The notes under the pieces were generated by a model. The model worked only from the letters and a program-made list of their open reading frames with translations, did not search any database and was not told the origin of the DNA. Below are positions 43,701 through 53,772 of a DNA stretch of 64,000 nt, in pieces. The stretch's first letter is position 1. Each line of letters starts with the position of its first letter. The position numbers and the translations under genes were made by a program. Origin of the DNA: Emergomyces orientalis (lineage: Eukaryota; Ascomycota; Eurotiomycetes; Onygenales; Ajellomycetaceae); contig MOWL01000067.1 of assembly GCA_002110485.1 (NCBI GenBank), positions 682,001 to 746,000 on the forward strand, written 5' to 3'.

Positions 43701-45974
43701 CCGATCGTCGCATTCTATCCAGAGTAGCATATGAGTGAGTGTGTGTGACAGGGAATATATTTTGGTGACACAATAAATGATGGCCAGGATTGAACTTTTC
43801 CACGCCATCGAAACACCATTTCCGTTTAAAAGTGAAATGCTTCACGTTGTAGGTACGAAATATGCACTGGGGAATGTCCCTAGAGCAGAGCATGAAAATC
43901 TCAACATGAAATGAATTGCCGTGTTTCTACTTTTCTGTTGCCCCGAAGCGAATGCCAAGAAAGCAACAAAACTTATTGGAATGCCAGAGAGTTGACGAGA
44001 AGGCGGATGAGTCGACTCGCTCTTGAGGGTCAGATTATTGGAGCTAAGAACCACTTTTGTCATCCGTTGTCTGCCACGCTCTCAACCCCCTTCTATTATT
44101 GGTTGGTTGGCTGGCCCTGGGGTCGGCCTTGTGCTGGCCGAATCCGAGCATAGTAGCCGGTGAGCCGAAACGCTAAATTTGATAGCTGGCCCTAGCCTCC
44201 TAGGCGAAAGGTAGAATTGATAGCAGTGCACGAACCTGGCCCGCTAACTTGAGATGGACGGCGGTTGATTAACTGCCCTTCATAACAAACCCAGCAATGT
44301 AGCAAATTTCGGAGACCTCTCAGCTCCGGCCAGTTACAGGGCCAGTGAGCGAAATTCCAAGAGCTACAGCTTTCATATCAATCCTTTTCCACCCCAAAAG
44401 TAACGTCAGCTTGGCCGCATAGAATCCTTGGTAAGTGACCCAATCGCAATTGGTCCCCGCTCCCAAAAATCAACTGGTAAGGATGGCCAACCCAAGGTCC
44501 CTCCTCCTTGGAGACGGAACGGACACTTTTTATCCAGTCTTTGTCCAAATCCCGCCAAACTATCAGGGCTCAGAATGCCCTGGTGAGTGTGACCGTCGCA
44601 TGAAACGAACCAGTGAACGGGGATGTTTTGACATGCCTCTGATAAAATCATGTTCAGGGTAGAATCACACCAGCCTCTACGTGTAATTCAGCTTCTTATT
44701 ACATGTCCATTCTCACACAGCAGACCAAAATAAGTCTTTAAATTTGAAATGCACATCACGGTACACTTTTTTGGGTATTCCACCGCATCTCAGTTTTGCC
44801 GTTGGACAGAGCCTCAAGATTACAATAGAATGGGGGGAAAATACAAGGGTCTCGGTCCCACGCTGTCAATCGACCCCACCTCCCCCCATTGAATGTCGCA
44901 TCATTTTGCCAGGATATTATCTTTTGGAGGTAACATTAAATTTGTTGACAAAGTAGAAGAAACACCTTAACAAAATATGCAATATGCAGAGCTACAGCCG
45001 GACGAAAGCCAGGAAACATTGTCCATTATTCAGGATCCTGATCCATCCTGTCCAGCGTCCGCTTTGCCATTCCCGAATCTCATCCGCTTACCGCCGCTAA
45101 AAAGTGTATATCTTTCCAGAGTTTTCCAGGACATTGCCACAGTTGACAACGGCGTCGGTTTATATCTGACAAGATGGACCTTGATTGAAACCACGGGAGT
45201 GTCAAAATGCCAACAGGGGACCGTTGTTCAACGGTACTACCTCTGAGACAAACAAGACAAAAACAACAAGCTAATTTCTCATACTAAATTAGTGTAAAGG
45301 TAGAGAGTGATTAAGCGTGTGGTGTGATTAAGTTAGTGGTGAAATAGGTTAATTAGTAGGCGTAATTCACAGACAAAAGATGAACGCATGGCACGCTGAA
45401 AAAAAGGCCATTTCAAAGCTTGCATACTCTAAATTATGGGGCTGTTGCGGACGAAGGGTGCTCGTCCGCTCGTCAGCGGAGATGGTTCCTCCTTATGGAG
45501 TAAACTGTCTGGCGATCGTCATTTTTCTATTGATCGTCAGGGAATACGATTAATCTTGTGGAGATGCCGCCACCCTCCTCTTCTGAACATCAACCTCCGC
45601 CCCCCACCCTCCATTGATAGTCAGTATAATGGTTTGGCCATGGATTGATGAAAAATATGATGACTAGAGGAAGCGATAGAAATGGTGTAATGAAGTCTTT
45701 GAATATTCTGTCGAAATGTCCAAGCACTCCGACCTTTCCCACGCTCCCAATTTTGATGACACCCGAAAGACCCAAATAGGGGACGCTTGATAGTAGCATC
45801 CATTAGTAACAATAAAATCCAGGTTGTCGGGACCTTCCTGGCCGCAACAAAGGCCTCATTCTTCATACCAACTTACTGCTTCTAATGCATGTGTATATTA
45901 CTATTCTGTGTGTGTAGGTTCTTGGCCAGCCCACACCAATGTTGCTAGCTGCTCTAGGTCCTTCTGAGTAAAAA
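43701..45974. other. Intergenic, right flank of the Tc1 element
   Basis: 2.3 kb without a supportable gene. Short frames at 44435-44662 and 44977-45246 have no known motif and no clear splice context. A short partial repeat (gctcgtccgctcgtc) occurs near 45460. Confidence 0.45.
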
Positions 45975-46862
45975 TCAAATCTGCCTCTTGAGGCGTGGGA
46001 CTCCGCAGGAATATTTTCTCAAATGGAAAGTGAAGGCACCATCAGCCTCCCAATAATTTGAGTCGGAGGTTGGCCGAACGCGAACAGTTTCGATAAGTTG
46101 TGGAACACTTCCCCGGATTAAGTTTCGTCTTGTTGGTCTTGACGATGCTCCCATTTCCCATCTTCCAACGAGAAGTTTATCCTTATTCCTCTCAATATTT
46201 ATTGTAATGACAACCCCCACATCCCCATTGGACTTTTCCGGCCACCATCTAGAGTCACGTTCAAGCTGAGCTTGAGACTCCGAGAATCCCACTTCCAACA
46301 CAAAAGTAGGCCATCGAGAAGATCTTCCTTTTGGTATTTCAGTTGGCAGCCAAGACATGTCTGGAGCCTTCTCCCGTTGTGCTGTTTTAACAGTGCTAGA
46401 CACGATATGGTTTAGGTGGATGAAGCCGAGGCCCATTCCTGCCAATTTTAGTGTAACCAGCGCGCCAAAGGTTGCGATAGCCAATTCATGGGGTCTAGAA
46501 GGCATTCGTAAAACAAGAACCCGATTTATTCTATTGTAGCTGAATGCAAGTTTCGCGATGTCCCTGTTATTTTCGACTTGTTGCTCAACCACAGCTTGGG
46601 GTACACATGAGAATCCCACAAATGGACTGCAAGTTGAAGTGTTCCCATCATTCACCGTCGCCAGGAAGGCGCGTCTTTCAAGATGAATGATTTCTTCCAT
46701 ATCTTTTATATTTCCATTGTAACGTTTGTACTCATGGGTGCATGTCGGGAGATGTTTCATCTCGTCGCTGTTGCTTCCCATTTCACCAAGGATTTTGTTA
46801 ATAGTAATTAATGAAACCATGATTAATGAATTAACTGGACATGAAGTTAGTAGGGTGTCCAA
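45975..46862 (-). CDS. Fungal PD-(D/E)XK nuclease-fold-like protein
   Basis: An intronless protein of up to 295 aa; a likelier start is the methionine at 46781 (MGSNSDEMKHLP). The central part matches a lineage-expanded Ascomycota family of unknown role whose core resembles the restriction-endonuclease fold. There is an APDMSWLP motif with D168. A strand follows, RWPTFVLEVGFSESQAQL, with E190 in the E-x-G position and the SES signature. Next come a WW helix (DSRWWPEK) and a strand rich in V and I (GDVGVVITINI). A typical catalytic lysine after the E is not obvious, since the E-V-G order lacks the classic E-x-K. It could therefore be a non-catalytic or altered member. Its C-terminal end (YWEADGAFTFHLRKYS) is consistent with a complete protein. 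Confidence 0.6.
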   Translation of the reverse strand: MDTLLTSCPVNSLIMVSLITINKILGEMGSNSDEMKHLPTCTHEYKRYNGNIKDMEEIIHLERRAFLATVNDGNTSTCSPFVGFSCVPQAVVEQQVENNRDIAKLAFSYNRINRVLVLRMPSRPHELAIATFGALVTLKLAGMGLGFIHLNHIVSSTVKTAQREKAPDMSWLPTEIPKGRSSRWPTFVLEVGFSESQAQLERDSRWWPEKSNGDVGVVITINIERNKDKLLVGRWEMGASSRPTRRNLIRGSVPQLIETVRVRPTSDSNYWEADGAFTFHLRKYSCGVPRLKRQI

Positions 46863-48356
46863 AGAAACAAACTAGGGGGCAAGCTTTGAAGCAGTTAAGA
46901 GATCATACTGAACCTTGGAAGCCCATTAGACGTTATTCATACGTCATGTTGTCCCCAAGGTTAGTGGGCGACTGTCCAGTTTTGGCGACTTAGGACTATC
47001 CTAAGCTCTCCGTATAGTACTCCGTATAGTACTCCGTATAGTAGTTACTTCTTGGTTAAACCGTGCCAACATTGGCAGAGAACAGAGATATCAAAACAAT
47101 GTTCCCATATTTCGTGCTGGGGTCATCAAGGGCCCCAAAGCGCGTTACTTGGGGATGGGAGATGGCCCTAGTCCCATCTGATTGGTGGATCTGCGCCACA
47201 CATATACAAAGTGGATACCTTTCCTTCGTTCCATCATCGATCACCTCATGTTGGGGTGAAGGGTGAACCAGGAACGTTTTGAAGATATCAACATCTTCAC
47301 ACCATGATCTCAACGCTTCAGGAGATAGAATTCAGGCATCATATAATTCCCGTACACAATTCCGACACACGGTTTCCTTCTGTTTGATTTCCCCTGTCGA
47401 TCGCGAAAAAGCGTGCTCCGACATTTTAAAAATAATATCAGTGCGGACGGAAAAGGTTTAGGCCGTGGTTAATATTCTAATTACAGACTATTGGGTGGAA
47501 CACGATCAAAAAGCCGCTTGATGATATTTTAAAGTGTGATGTGCACGAGCTAACATCTGGGCATTTCACGACATCCATGCTTTACTTTTCGGCCCCCCAG
47601 CTTCCTGGTGACCCCCATGATATCTCGGCTTCAGACTCGGGATTGACACTCATCCCCTGGAACATTCTCCGCAACATTAAATATGTTTTGAGCATGACGG
47701 GTGAAAGCAGAGCTGGTAGAGGATAAAAGTCGGACAGTGACGGAGACCATCGTGAAGCAATCTGGGACTTCGCTGTCGGTTACCCGTGCTGTGATATCAG
47801 TTTTGCCTAATATTGTGTGACCCGTTCGTCAATCCTTGCCGTGATCTTCATTGCGGGAATGAGATTTCTTCCAATAAACGCCTCAACAGCGCAAATCTAT
47901 GCCTCTTACATTTCTAGTCAGGGGTAAACACCAACCAGTTGTCAGCCCGATGGACTGTTTGCGTGGGATTGTGAACTTTGGTTGGGACGTTTCTTTCAAA
48001 CCACTAAAAACTCTAAGCTGTAATTTTCCCCGATTCGCTGATGGTTCCAAAAGCATGACGATCAACTCAAATTGCACCTTCGCAGCCTTCGCGAACTATA
48101 ACTCGACCATCCAAATTGCAATGTTCAGGCATGAAATTCTTCGTGACGATCACTTCAACTCTGAGGAGATCAGGAAGTATAAAACCCAGAGGGCAGAACT
48201 GACTTGTTTTTTATGTTTTCTCTCTCTTTTCTTTCTCAACAGTCACTCCTTTTCTGTTTCACTGGAATTCATTCATTAATATTGTACTTCTTTCATCCGC
48301 GCTTTTTTCTTCATTAATATCGTCACTCTTTTACTCAAAACTTCAATATATTCATA
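46863..48356. other. Intergenic between divergent genes
   Basis: 1.5 kb with the promoters of the nuclease-like and secreted-protein genes. Near the right edge (about 48270-48350) a CT-rich leader precedes the start codon at 48357. A three-copy 12-bp tandem repeat lies at 47008-47043. Confidence 0.5.
47008..47043. repeat. Three perfect copies of a 12-bp tandem repeat
   Basis: The unit ctccgtatagta is repeated exactly three times at 47008-47019, 47020-47031 and 47032-47043. It is located upstream of the nuclease-like gene, about 150 bp from its outermost start. Confidence 0.9.
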
Positions 48357-49208
48357 ATGAAGTTCACTGGTGTCTCTGCAGCCCTGGTCCTTGTGGGCTA
48401 TGCTGCGGCTTCTCCCGTTGCCTACGGTGGTCCGCCCCGGTATGGAGTTCCTGGTGAGCCAACTTCATCAACTCCAACAGCCACTCCCAGCGGCGTTGAT
48501 CCGATTACTCCCACTGTCACCCCTACGGTCGCCCCAACGCCCCCTCCTTACGGCATTCCGTCGGCCGTGTCCCCGGAATTGAAACCCAGCAGTGCCATCC
48601 CACCCGTGTGCAGCTGCCCCACTGAGGATACCACCGATGATTCACCCGGGGAACTACCGGAGGTCGATGGCCTGGATTCAAACCTTCTTGCTCAGCTTCT
48701 TCCCGGACTGCTGTCCATCATCAACGGTCTCGGCTTCGGTGGCTTCGCTCCCGGCCTCCTCAGCCTCCTCAAGCTCGATATTGTGATCGGCAACCTCGAG
48801 ATTTTGAACATTGACGTCCTGCTTGGCGGTCTGCAAATTCCTGAGATCAGTGGCCTTAGCACTAGCCAATCCACCAAAATTGTCGTCGGCCTGTTGAGTA
48901 TCACAAAGGTGCTTAAGCTCGACGAGGTCACATCGTCTGGTGGGCTGCCACAGATTGACGGCATTTCACCTGATCTCCTCCAAGCCATCCTCAACTTTGT
49001 CGTTGGCCTCGTGAGCAAACTGGGGCTTCAGTCGGTGTTCACTACCCTTCAAGTCCCCGCCACCACCGATGCCCCAGGCATGTTGGTTGCCGGTGGCCTC
49101 CTCGCTCAGATCGCTCCCTCGGTCGCCAACCTTCTGGGTGCTCTTGGCCTCGGTGGCCTTGCTCCCCTTCTCGTCACTCTGCTCAACTCTTTGAGTCTTG
49201 GGCTGTAA
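48357..49208 (+). CDS. Secreted Leu/Gly-rich repeat protein, unknown function
   Basis: An intronless 283-aa protein I do not recognise. It begins with a signal peptide (MKFTGVSAALVLVGYAAASP, cleavage likely after the AAA-S-P region), then a Pro/Thr/Ser-rich spacer (about 22-85), a CSCP pair (about 83-86) and an acidic stretch. The rest is hydrophobic, built of Leu, Gly, Ile and Val. It holds two related units: LPEVDGLDSNLLAQLLPGLL (about 100) and LPQIDGISPDLLQAILNFVV (about 198), both followed by a G-L-G-hydrophobic segment; a third weak copy runs to the end (LAQIAPSVANLLGALGLGG). It may be a surface-active or cell-wall-associated protein. There is no clear GPI-anchor signal. Its mature composition is unlike hydrophobins, which need eight Cys. 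Confidence 0.78.
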   Translation: MKFTGVSAALVLVGYAAASPVAYGGPPRYGVPGEPTSSTPTATPSGVDPITPTVTPTVAPTPPPYGIPSAVSPELKPSSAIPPVCSCPTEDTTDDSPGELPEVDGLDSNLLAQLLPGLLSIINGLGFGGFAPGLLSLLKLDIVIGNLEILNIDVLLGGLQIPEISGLSTSQSTKIVVGLLSITKVLKLDEVTSSGGLPQIDGISPDLLQAILNFVVGLVSKLGLQSVFTTLQVPATTDAPGMLVAGGLLAQIAPSVANLLGALGLGGLAPLLVTLLNSLSLGL

Positions 49209-50244
49209 ATGTGAGTAACTTTTTGAGTTGTTCACGTCACTCTCAAGCGACTATCATAGACTGACAAATACTTCCAATTCTCAGATTGGCGGAGAGAGCC
49301 TAAAATGATAAAATCTGTCTTTTGGGAATGGAGGAACTCACTCATCGTACTTCCAGCGCCTCACTTTTACCAACTATCAACCTCTTCTGGCGTCTAAGCT
49401 AGTCGGTGGGAGGAGCACTCTATAATTTCCGGAAAGGTCCACTTTTCAACTTTGCCTTCTTCATTCCCCTTGGTGTAACTGTAATAGCGCAGGGATGCGT
49501 TTATGTTGATGTTGTTCTCTTATGAACCTCAGCTGGCTTTTCATTGTCACGGGGATAATATATGTGTATACCTTACTTTAATACTATACATATTAGACCA
49601 TTATTTTTCTTCTACCGATTGCTTGTCCTATTTTCCTTATATGATGCATAATTTTGGGCAGATCCATCCGTAACTCATCACTATACTAATCCCTCGTAGT
49701 AGTGTTACGGATTAACGCGGTGATGAATAAGATGTAGTGTTTGTTTCTCGCTAGCAAGAATGGAGTTACTGAATATCGTTCTCGCCCCAAGGCGGTCCAT
49801 TTTCTGGCCAAGCTGTGCATCTTAAATACATGAGCTGCAGGAGGGAAAATGCTAAAGGATCGGAGGATCGAGTTTGGAGTAGCTCAAAATAACTGCAGCA
49901 CAACACCATTTTCCATTTTTACTTTCTTTGTAAACCGACCAGGGTCACCTCCGCCTAAACCCTGGCATCGGAAGCTTTAGTGACAAGATCGGCGAAGCCC
50001 AACGCCAGCTGAGAATTAATATGCTCAAAAGTCTCCGAGACTATGCCCTAGTGTGAGTGGTGAGAGGTATCATCAATGACGATGTTATCAATGCACGGCT
50101 TTCGAAGATGAAGATAAAAGAGATGGAATCCTAACCACAATCTGTTTTATTCCATCATCAACTTCGGTATTATCTTATATTCTGTTTTATACAGCTCTAC
50201 GAAAGTTCTATTGACAGACTGCCTGTCTAACTAATTACTTCACA
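49209..50244. other. Intergenic
   Basis: 3' region of the secreted-protein gene and promoter of the methyltransferase gene. No other feature seen. Confidence 0.5.
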
Positions 50245-51246
50245 ATGTCATCGGTTTCTCCAGGTTAGTCTTCCTGATCTTCCCAACCAGCAAATGTACT
50301 GTATAATTCTACTATAGTATATCTATATATCTATTTCCTGTTGATACTATTCTCCACAATTCATTCGCCTATTCATTAAAACCATCATCATTTCACAGTT
50401 TTCAAAGATATGTGGTCCGATTTTGTTCGCAATTACGACAGACTATATCGCAACGGGCCTACCACCACGGGAGCTCTGCGGCTAGTTGAGGCAGCTAACA
50501 CCGCATCCCCACTATCGAAGGCATCTACGATTCTCGACATCGGCTGCGGTGGGGGTCAGATTGTCGCTAAAATCCTGGAGAAATATGACTCCGTTCTCCC
50601 CGAAAACACGCGTATCATCGCATCAGATTTTGTGGAAGGCATGGTTAATCTGGTGCGGGAGGATCAGAAGAGACACATTAGCCAAGGGAACGCAAAATGG
50701 GAGCGCCTTGAAACGGCCGTTCTCGATGCTATGGACCTATCCAGTTTCAAGGACGGTGAATGCAGCCACGTCTTTGCCGGATTCGTGTTTAATGGGCTAC
50801 CAGAACCCGCAAAAGCGCTCCAGGAAGCGAGTCGTGTCCTTCAACCTGACGGTATTCTTGCGCTGACCAACGTGAAAAGCGGGGAATGGGTGAGTTTGCT
50901 GCAGGTAATCAAGGATATTAGGCCAGATCTGCCGCAGCCTCCGACAGTAAAATCATTTGCACCGACGTGGTATGAAGACGCCGATACGAAGGCACATTTG
51001 GAACGTGCTGGCTTTCGGGATGTTGAGATTCAGGAGATTCCACTCCAATACCACTTTACTTCTTATCAGGATCTCAGGGAGAAACTGTTCGATTCTTTGC
51101 CGTTCTTGGGGAAGTGGCTCAGCGAGATGACTCAGGAAGAGCTTGAAAAGGCAAAGGATTTGCTGGTCGAGAGGACGAAGGAGAAATATCAAAGTGAACC
51201 GTTTGCTCTTCGCGGCACTGCCGCCCTAGTTATCGGGAGGAAGTAG
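50245..51246 (+). CDS. SAM-dependent class I methyltransferase
   Basis: A soluble Rossmann-fold methyltransferase of about 288 aa with unknown substrate. Exon 1 is tiny (50245-50263, MSSVSP), joined across a 135-nt intron to 50399-51246; this start is preferred to the ATG at 50410 because the donor GTTAGT, TTTCACAG acceptor and frame all agree. SAM motif I is ILDIGCGGGQIVAKIL; motif II is RIIASDFVEGMVNLV; a post-I acidic region is AVLDAMDLSSF; motif IV/V reads SHVFAGFVFNGLPEPAKAL and RVLQPDGILALTNVKSGEW. The C-terminal part (FTSYQDLREKLFDSLPFLGKWL) is helical and fungal-specific. Similar proteins occur in secondary-metabolism clusters but also alone; here it has no backbone synthase neighbour. 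Confidence 0.87.
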
Positions 51247-51716
51247 TTGAACCTGGCAACAATGGGACAGAATATCTTGGGATAGTGGAAGCGAATACAT
51301 TCTCAAATTAATTATATATTTCAGTTTATGCCTTATTATTAAATAAACAATTTTATGAAATCGCATACAAATGTGATCCCGATGTTACACCTATTTGTGG
51401 TAATAATGAATTAGTATCGGGACGGGATTTCGGCCAAATTTCTCTTTTTCTGCAGCTGAAATATTGACCCCTCCTCCCCACTTCATCTTGGGTATGAAAC
51501 GACGACACGCTGGCAACAGTAGACATTGCGAAAGTACAGTACAAGACATTCAAAATAGTTTCCAGCTGGTAGTCTGTTACCAATCTCCCTTTATATAGTA
51601 ATTATGGAGTCGCTTACGATCCTCCCATCCGTTATAGCGATCGACACCACAACTCCGAAAATCCGCGAACGCGTGTGCGGCTGTAAATGCTCAAAATCTC
51701 TTCTCTTTCATTCAAC
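51247..51716. other. Intergenic
   Basis: Short spacer of 470 bases with the promoter of the flavin oxidase gene; no gene seen. Confidence 0.5.
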
Positions 51717-53303
51717 ATGTCCTCAGATGAGCCCCTGAAAAATAAAAGCTTGCCCATCGTCGTTGTCGGCGCCGGAATTTTCGGATTAAGCAGTGCAATC
51801 CATTTGGCGCAGCGGGGCTTCACAAATATCACCATTTTCGATAAACAGCCGTATCAAAAGAGCAAGTACTCGTTTGAAGATGGCTGTGATGCGGCGAGTG
51901 CTGGTAAGGTATAACTGGATCATGTTTTTTTTATAGTGCTCTTGGCTATAGTTATATAATTATACGCTGTATTCTTTATTATGTGCTTGTTTTGAAATAT
52001 AAACTGGAGAATCAGTCTACCCCATCTAACTGTGTCGACAGATACAAACAAAATCATCCGTGCTGCATACGGGGATGAAAAGATCTACCAAGATCTCACT
52101 CTTGAGGCCCTAAAACATTGGGAAGAATGGAATGAATACTTAATTCGAGGCAACGACTTGCCTGCTGGGATTACTACAGACGACCGAATATATGTCAACA
52201 CTGGAAATATACATATAACAGAGTTTGAAAAGAAGTCGTTAAAAAGCATTTCGCAAGCCGGGCTGGGACACACTCAATACAATCTGAATGATCCCGAGGA
52301 AGTGTCTCTCGCTCATCGAGAAGGTCGAGGTCAGTATATTGACTCGTTCAGACGAGGCAATGACGGAAAACTCCACGGATTGTTCGACTCCATTGGCGGC
52401 TTCGTTTATGCAGACAAGGCATGCCACTTCGCGCTTCATCAGGCAGAGAAGCTGGGGGTCAAATTGGTACTCGGTGATCCTCAGGGCGTATTCCAGTGGT
52501 TTGAAGAGGGCGGTGGGCGTGTGACAGGTATCAGAACCGCAGATGGCCTTGTTCATCCCGCCGTAGTGACTCTAATAGCTTGCGGAGGCTGGACTCCAGA
52601 TATACTACCTGAAATAGACGGCCTATGTGAAACTACAGCTGGGTCACTCGCATTCATTCAAATCCCCAAGGAGTCACCTCTATTCCACAAATATTCACCT
52701 GACCGATTCCCCGTATGGCAGTACAAGACATGGTGCGGCCCGGAAGGAAATATGTACGGTTTCCCCGTTGATGAGCACGGATGCATGAAACTTGGCTATC
52801 GGGGGACGAAATACACTTATCCCCAGGTGCGAAAGGGAGGACAAATACGCAGCGTCCCCATTACGAGATGGACCTCCCCATCAATCCACAGTGTTCCGAA
52901 GCTGTCGGCCCGCATGCTTAATCAATTTTTAGACACCTACATGCCAGAGCTACGCGAGCATGGCATCGGCATCTCAGGGACCAGACTCTGCTGGTACACC
53001 GACTCATTTGACAACCAGTTTGTCATTGACTATGTACCACAGCGACCAGGGGTGGTAGTCGCTACTGGAGGCAGTGGCCATGCTTTTAAATTCTTACCTG
53101 TAATTGGGAGGTTTGTGGCAGATGTCATTGAGGGAAACAAGAAGCAGCAGGATATCCTGAGAACCTGGCAATGGCGGAAAGTAGATCAACTACAAACTCC
53201 TGTAAATATCCTGATGGAAGGAATGGGTAGTTCAAGAGCTTTGCAGAATGTGGAAAGGTATGATGAGCATGACTTGGAATTGGAACCCGCCTCCAAATTG
53301 TAG
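51717..53303 (+). CDS. FAD-dependent amine oxidase (saccharopine oxidase / fructosyl amino acid oxidase group)
   Basis: A flavoenzyme of the monomeric sarcosine oxidase family, which oxidises secondary amines or amino acids and makes hydrogen peroxide. Two exons, 51717-51903 and 52042-53303, encode 482 aa; the 138-nt intron is phase 1. The FAD-binding Rossmann motif is VVVGAGIFGLSSAIHLAQRG followed by an acidic strand end (TIFDKQP). In the second half come GLVHPAVVTLIACGGWTPDILPE (flavin contact), GTRLCWYTDSFDNQFVIDY and VVVATGGSGHAFKFLPVIGRFVAD. The cysteine in RLCWYTD is in the position used for covalent FAD attachment in the family. There is no peroxisomal SKL-type end visible; the last residues are ASKL, which ends in SKL and is a canonical PTS1. 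Peroxisomal location is therefore likely. Confidence 0.9.
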
Positions 53304-53772
53304 TAGCTTTGACCCATGTGCCTGATTCTTACTGGAGATATAGAATATAAAATATTCAATTTGTTACGGCAGAGCAAGTCCGGTGAAGATCGAATAGCTG
53401 GCAGCCATCTGTTGTATCACACACCATATGACAAATGTTACGTACCACCGTACCTACGTACCTACGTACCTAGGTGGTAGTTAACTACATGTATCTATTA
53501 TGTATCGATTTTGCAAGAATGGATGGAAAAAGGGGGTAAATGCGACTATTTTATACTAAACGAATGGGTATTGCCGGCAGAAAGGAAAAATAGCCGATCA
53601 CGTGGGCCAGCGCATTGCCGACGCCGACGCCAGCCGACCTCAAAAAAGCCAAACAGCCGAAGCAGGGAACATCCACCGCCATCAAACACCAGAGAGATAC
53701 TCTTTTGATATTATTCTGCAACCTCGGATTGAGACCTGCCCACAGTCAATTACTCAGTTTGCAAAAAGGAAG
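53304..53772. other. Intergenic with ACGTA-rich tandem and hairpin
   Basis: 470 bases between two plus-strand genes. Contains the hairpin at 53443-53479 and the promoter and leader of the E1-alpha gene. Confidence 0.5.
53443..53479. repeat. Hairpin with tandem ACCTACGT units
   Basis: taccacc at 53443-53449 is complementary to ggtggta at 53473-53479. Between them ACCTACGT-type units repeat in tandem. Directly to the right is ggtagttaactac (53476-53488), the core found in the palindrome at 5967-5984. Confidence 0.7.

Noticed and set aside
43554..43808. Upstream extension of the transposase frame beyond 43553
   Set aside because: It crosses the right inverted repeat and leaves the element, so it is not part of the gene.
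48357..53303. Secreted protein, methyltransferase and flavin oxidase as a metabolite cluster
   Set aside because: No polyketide, peptide or terpene synthase, transporter or regulator nearby; adjacency alone is not enough.
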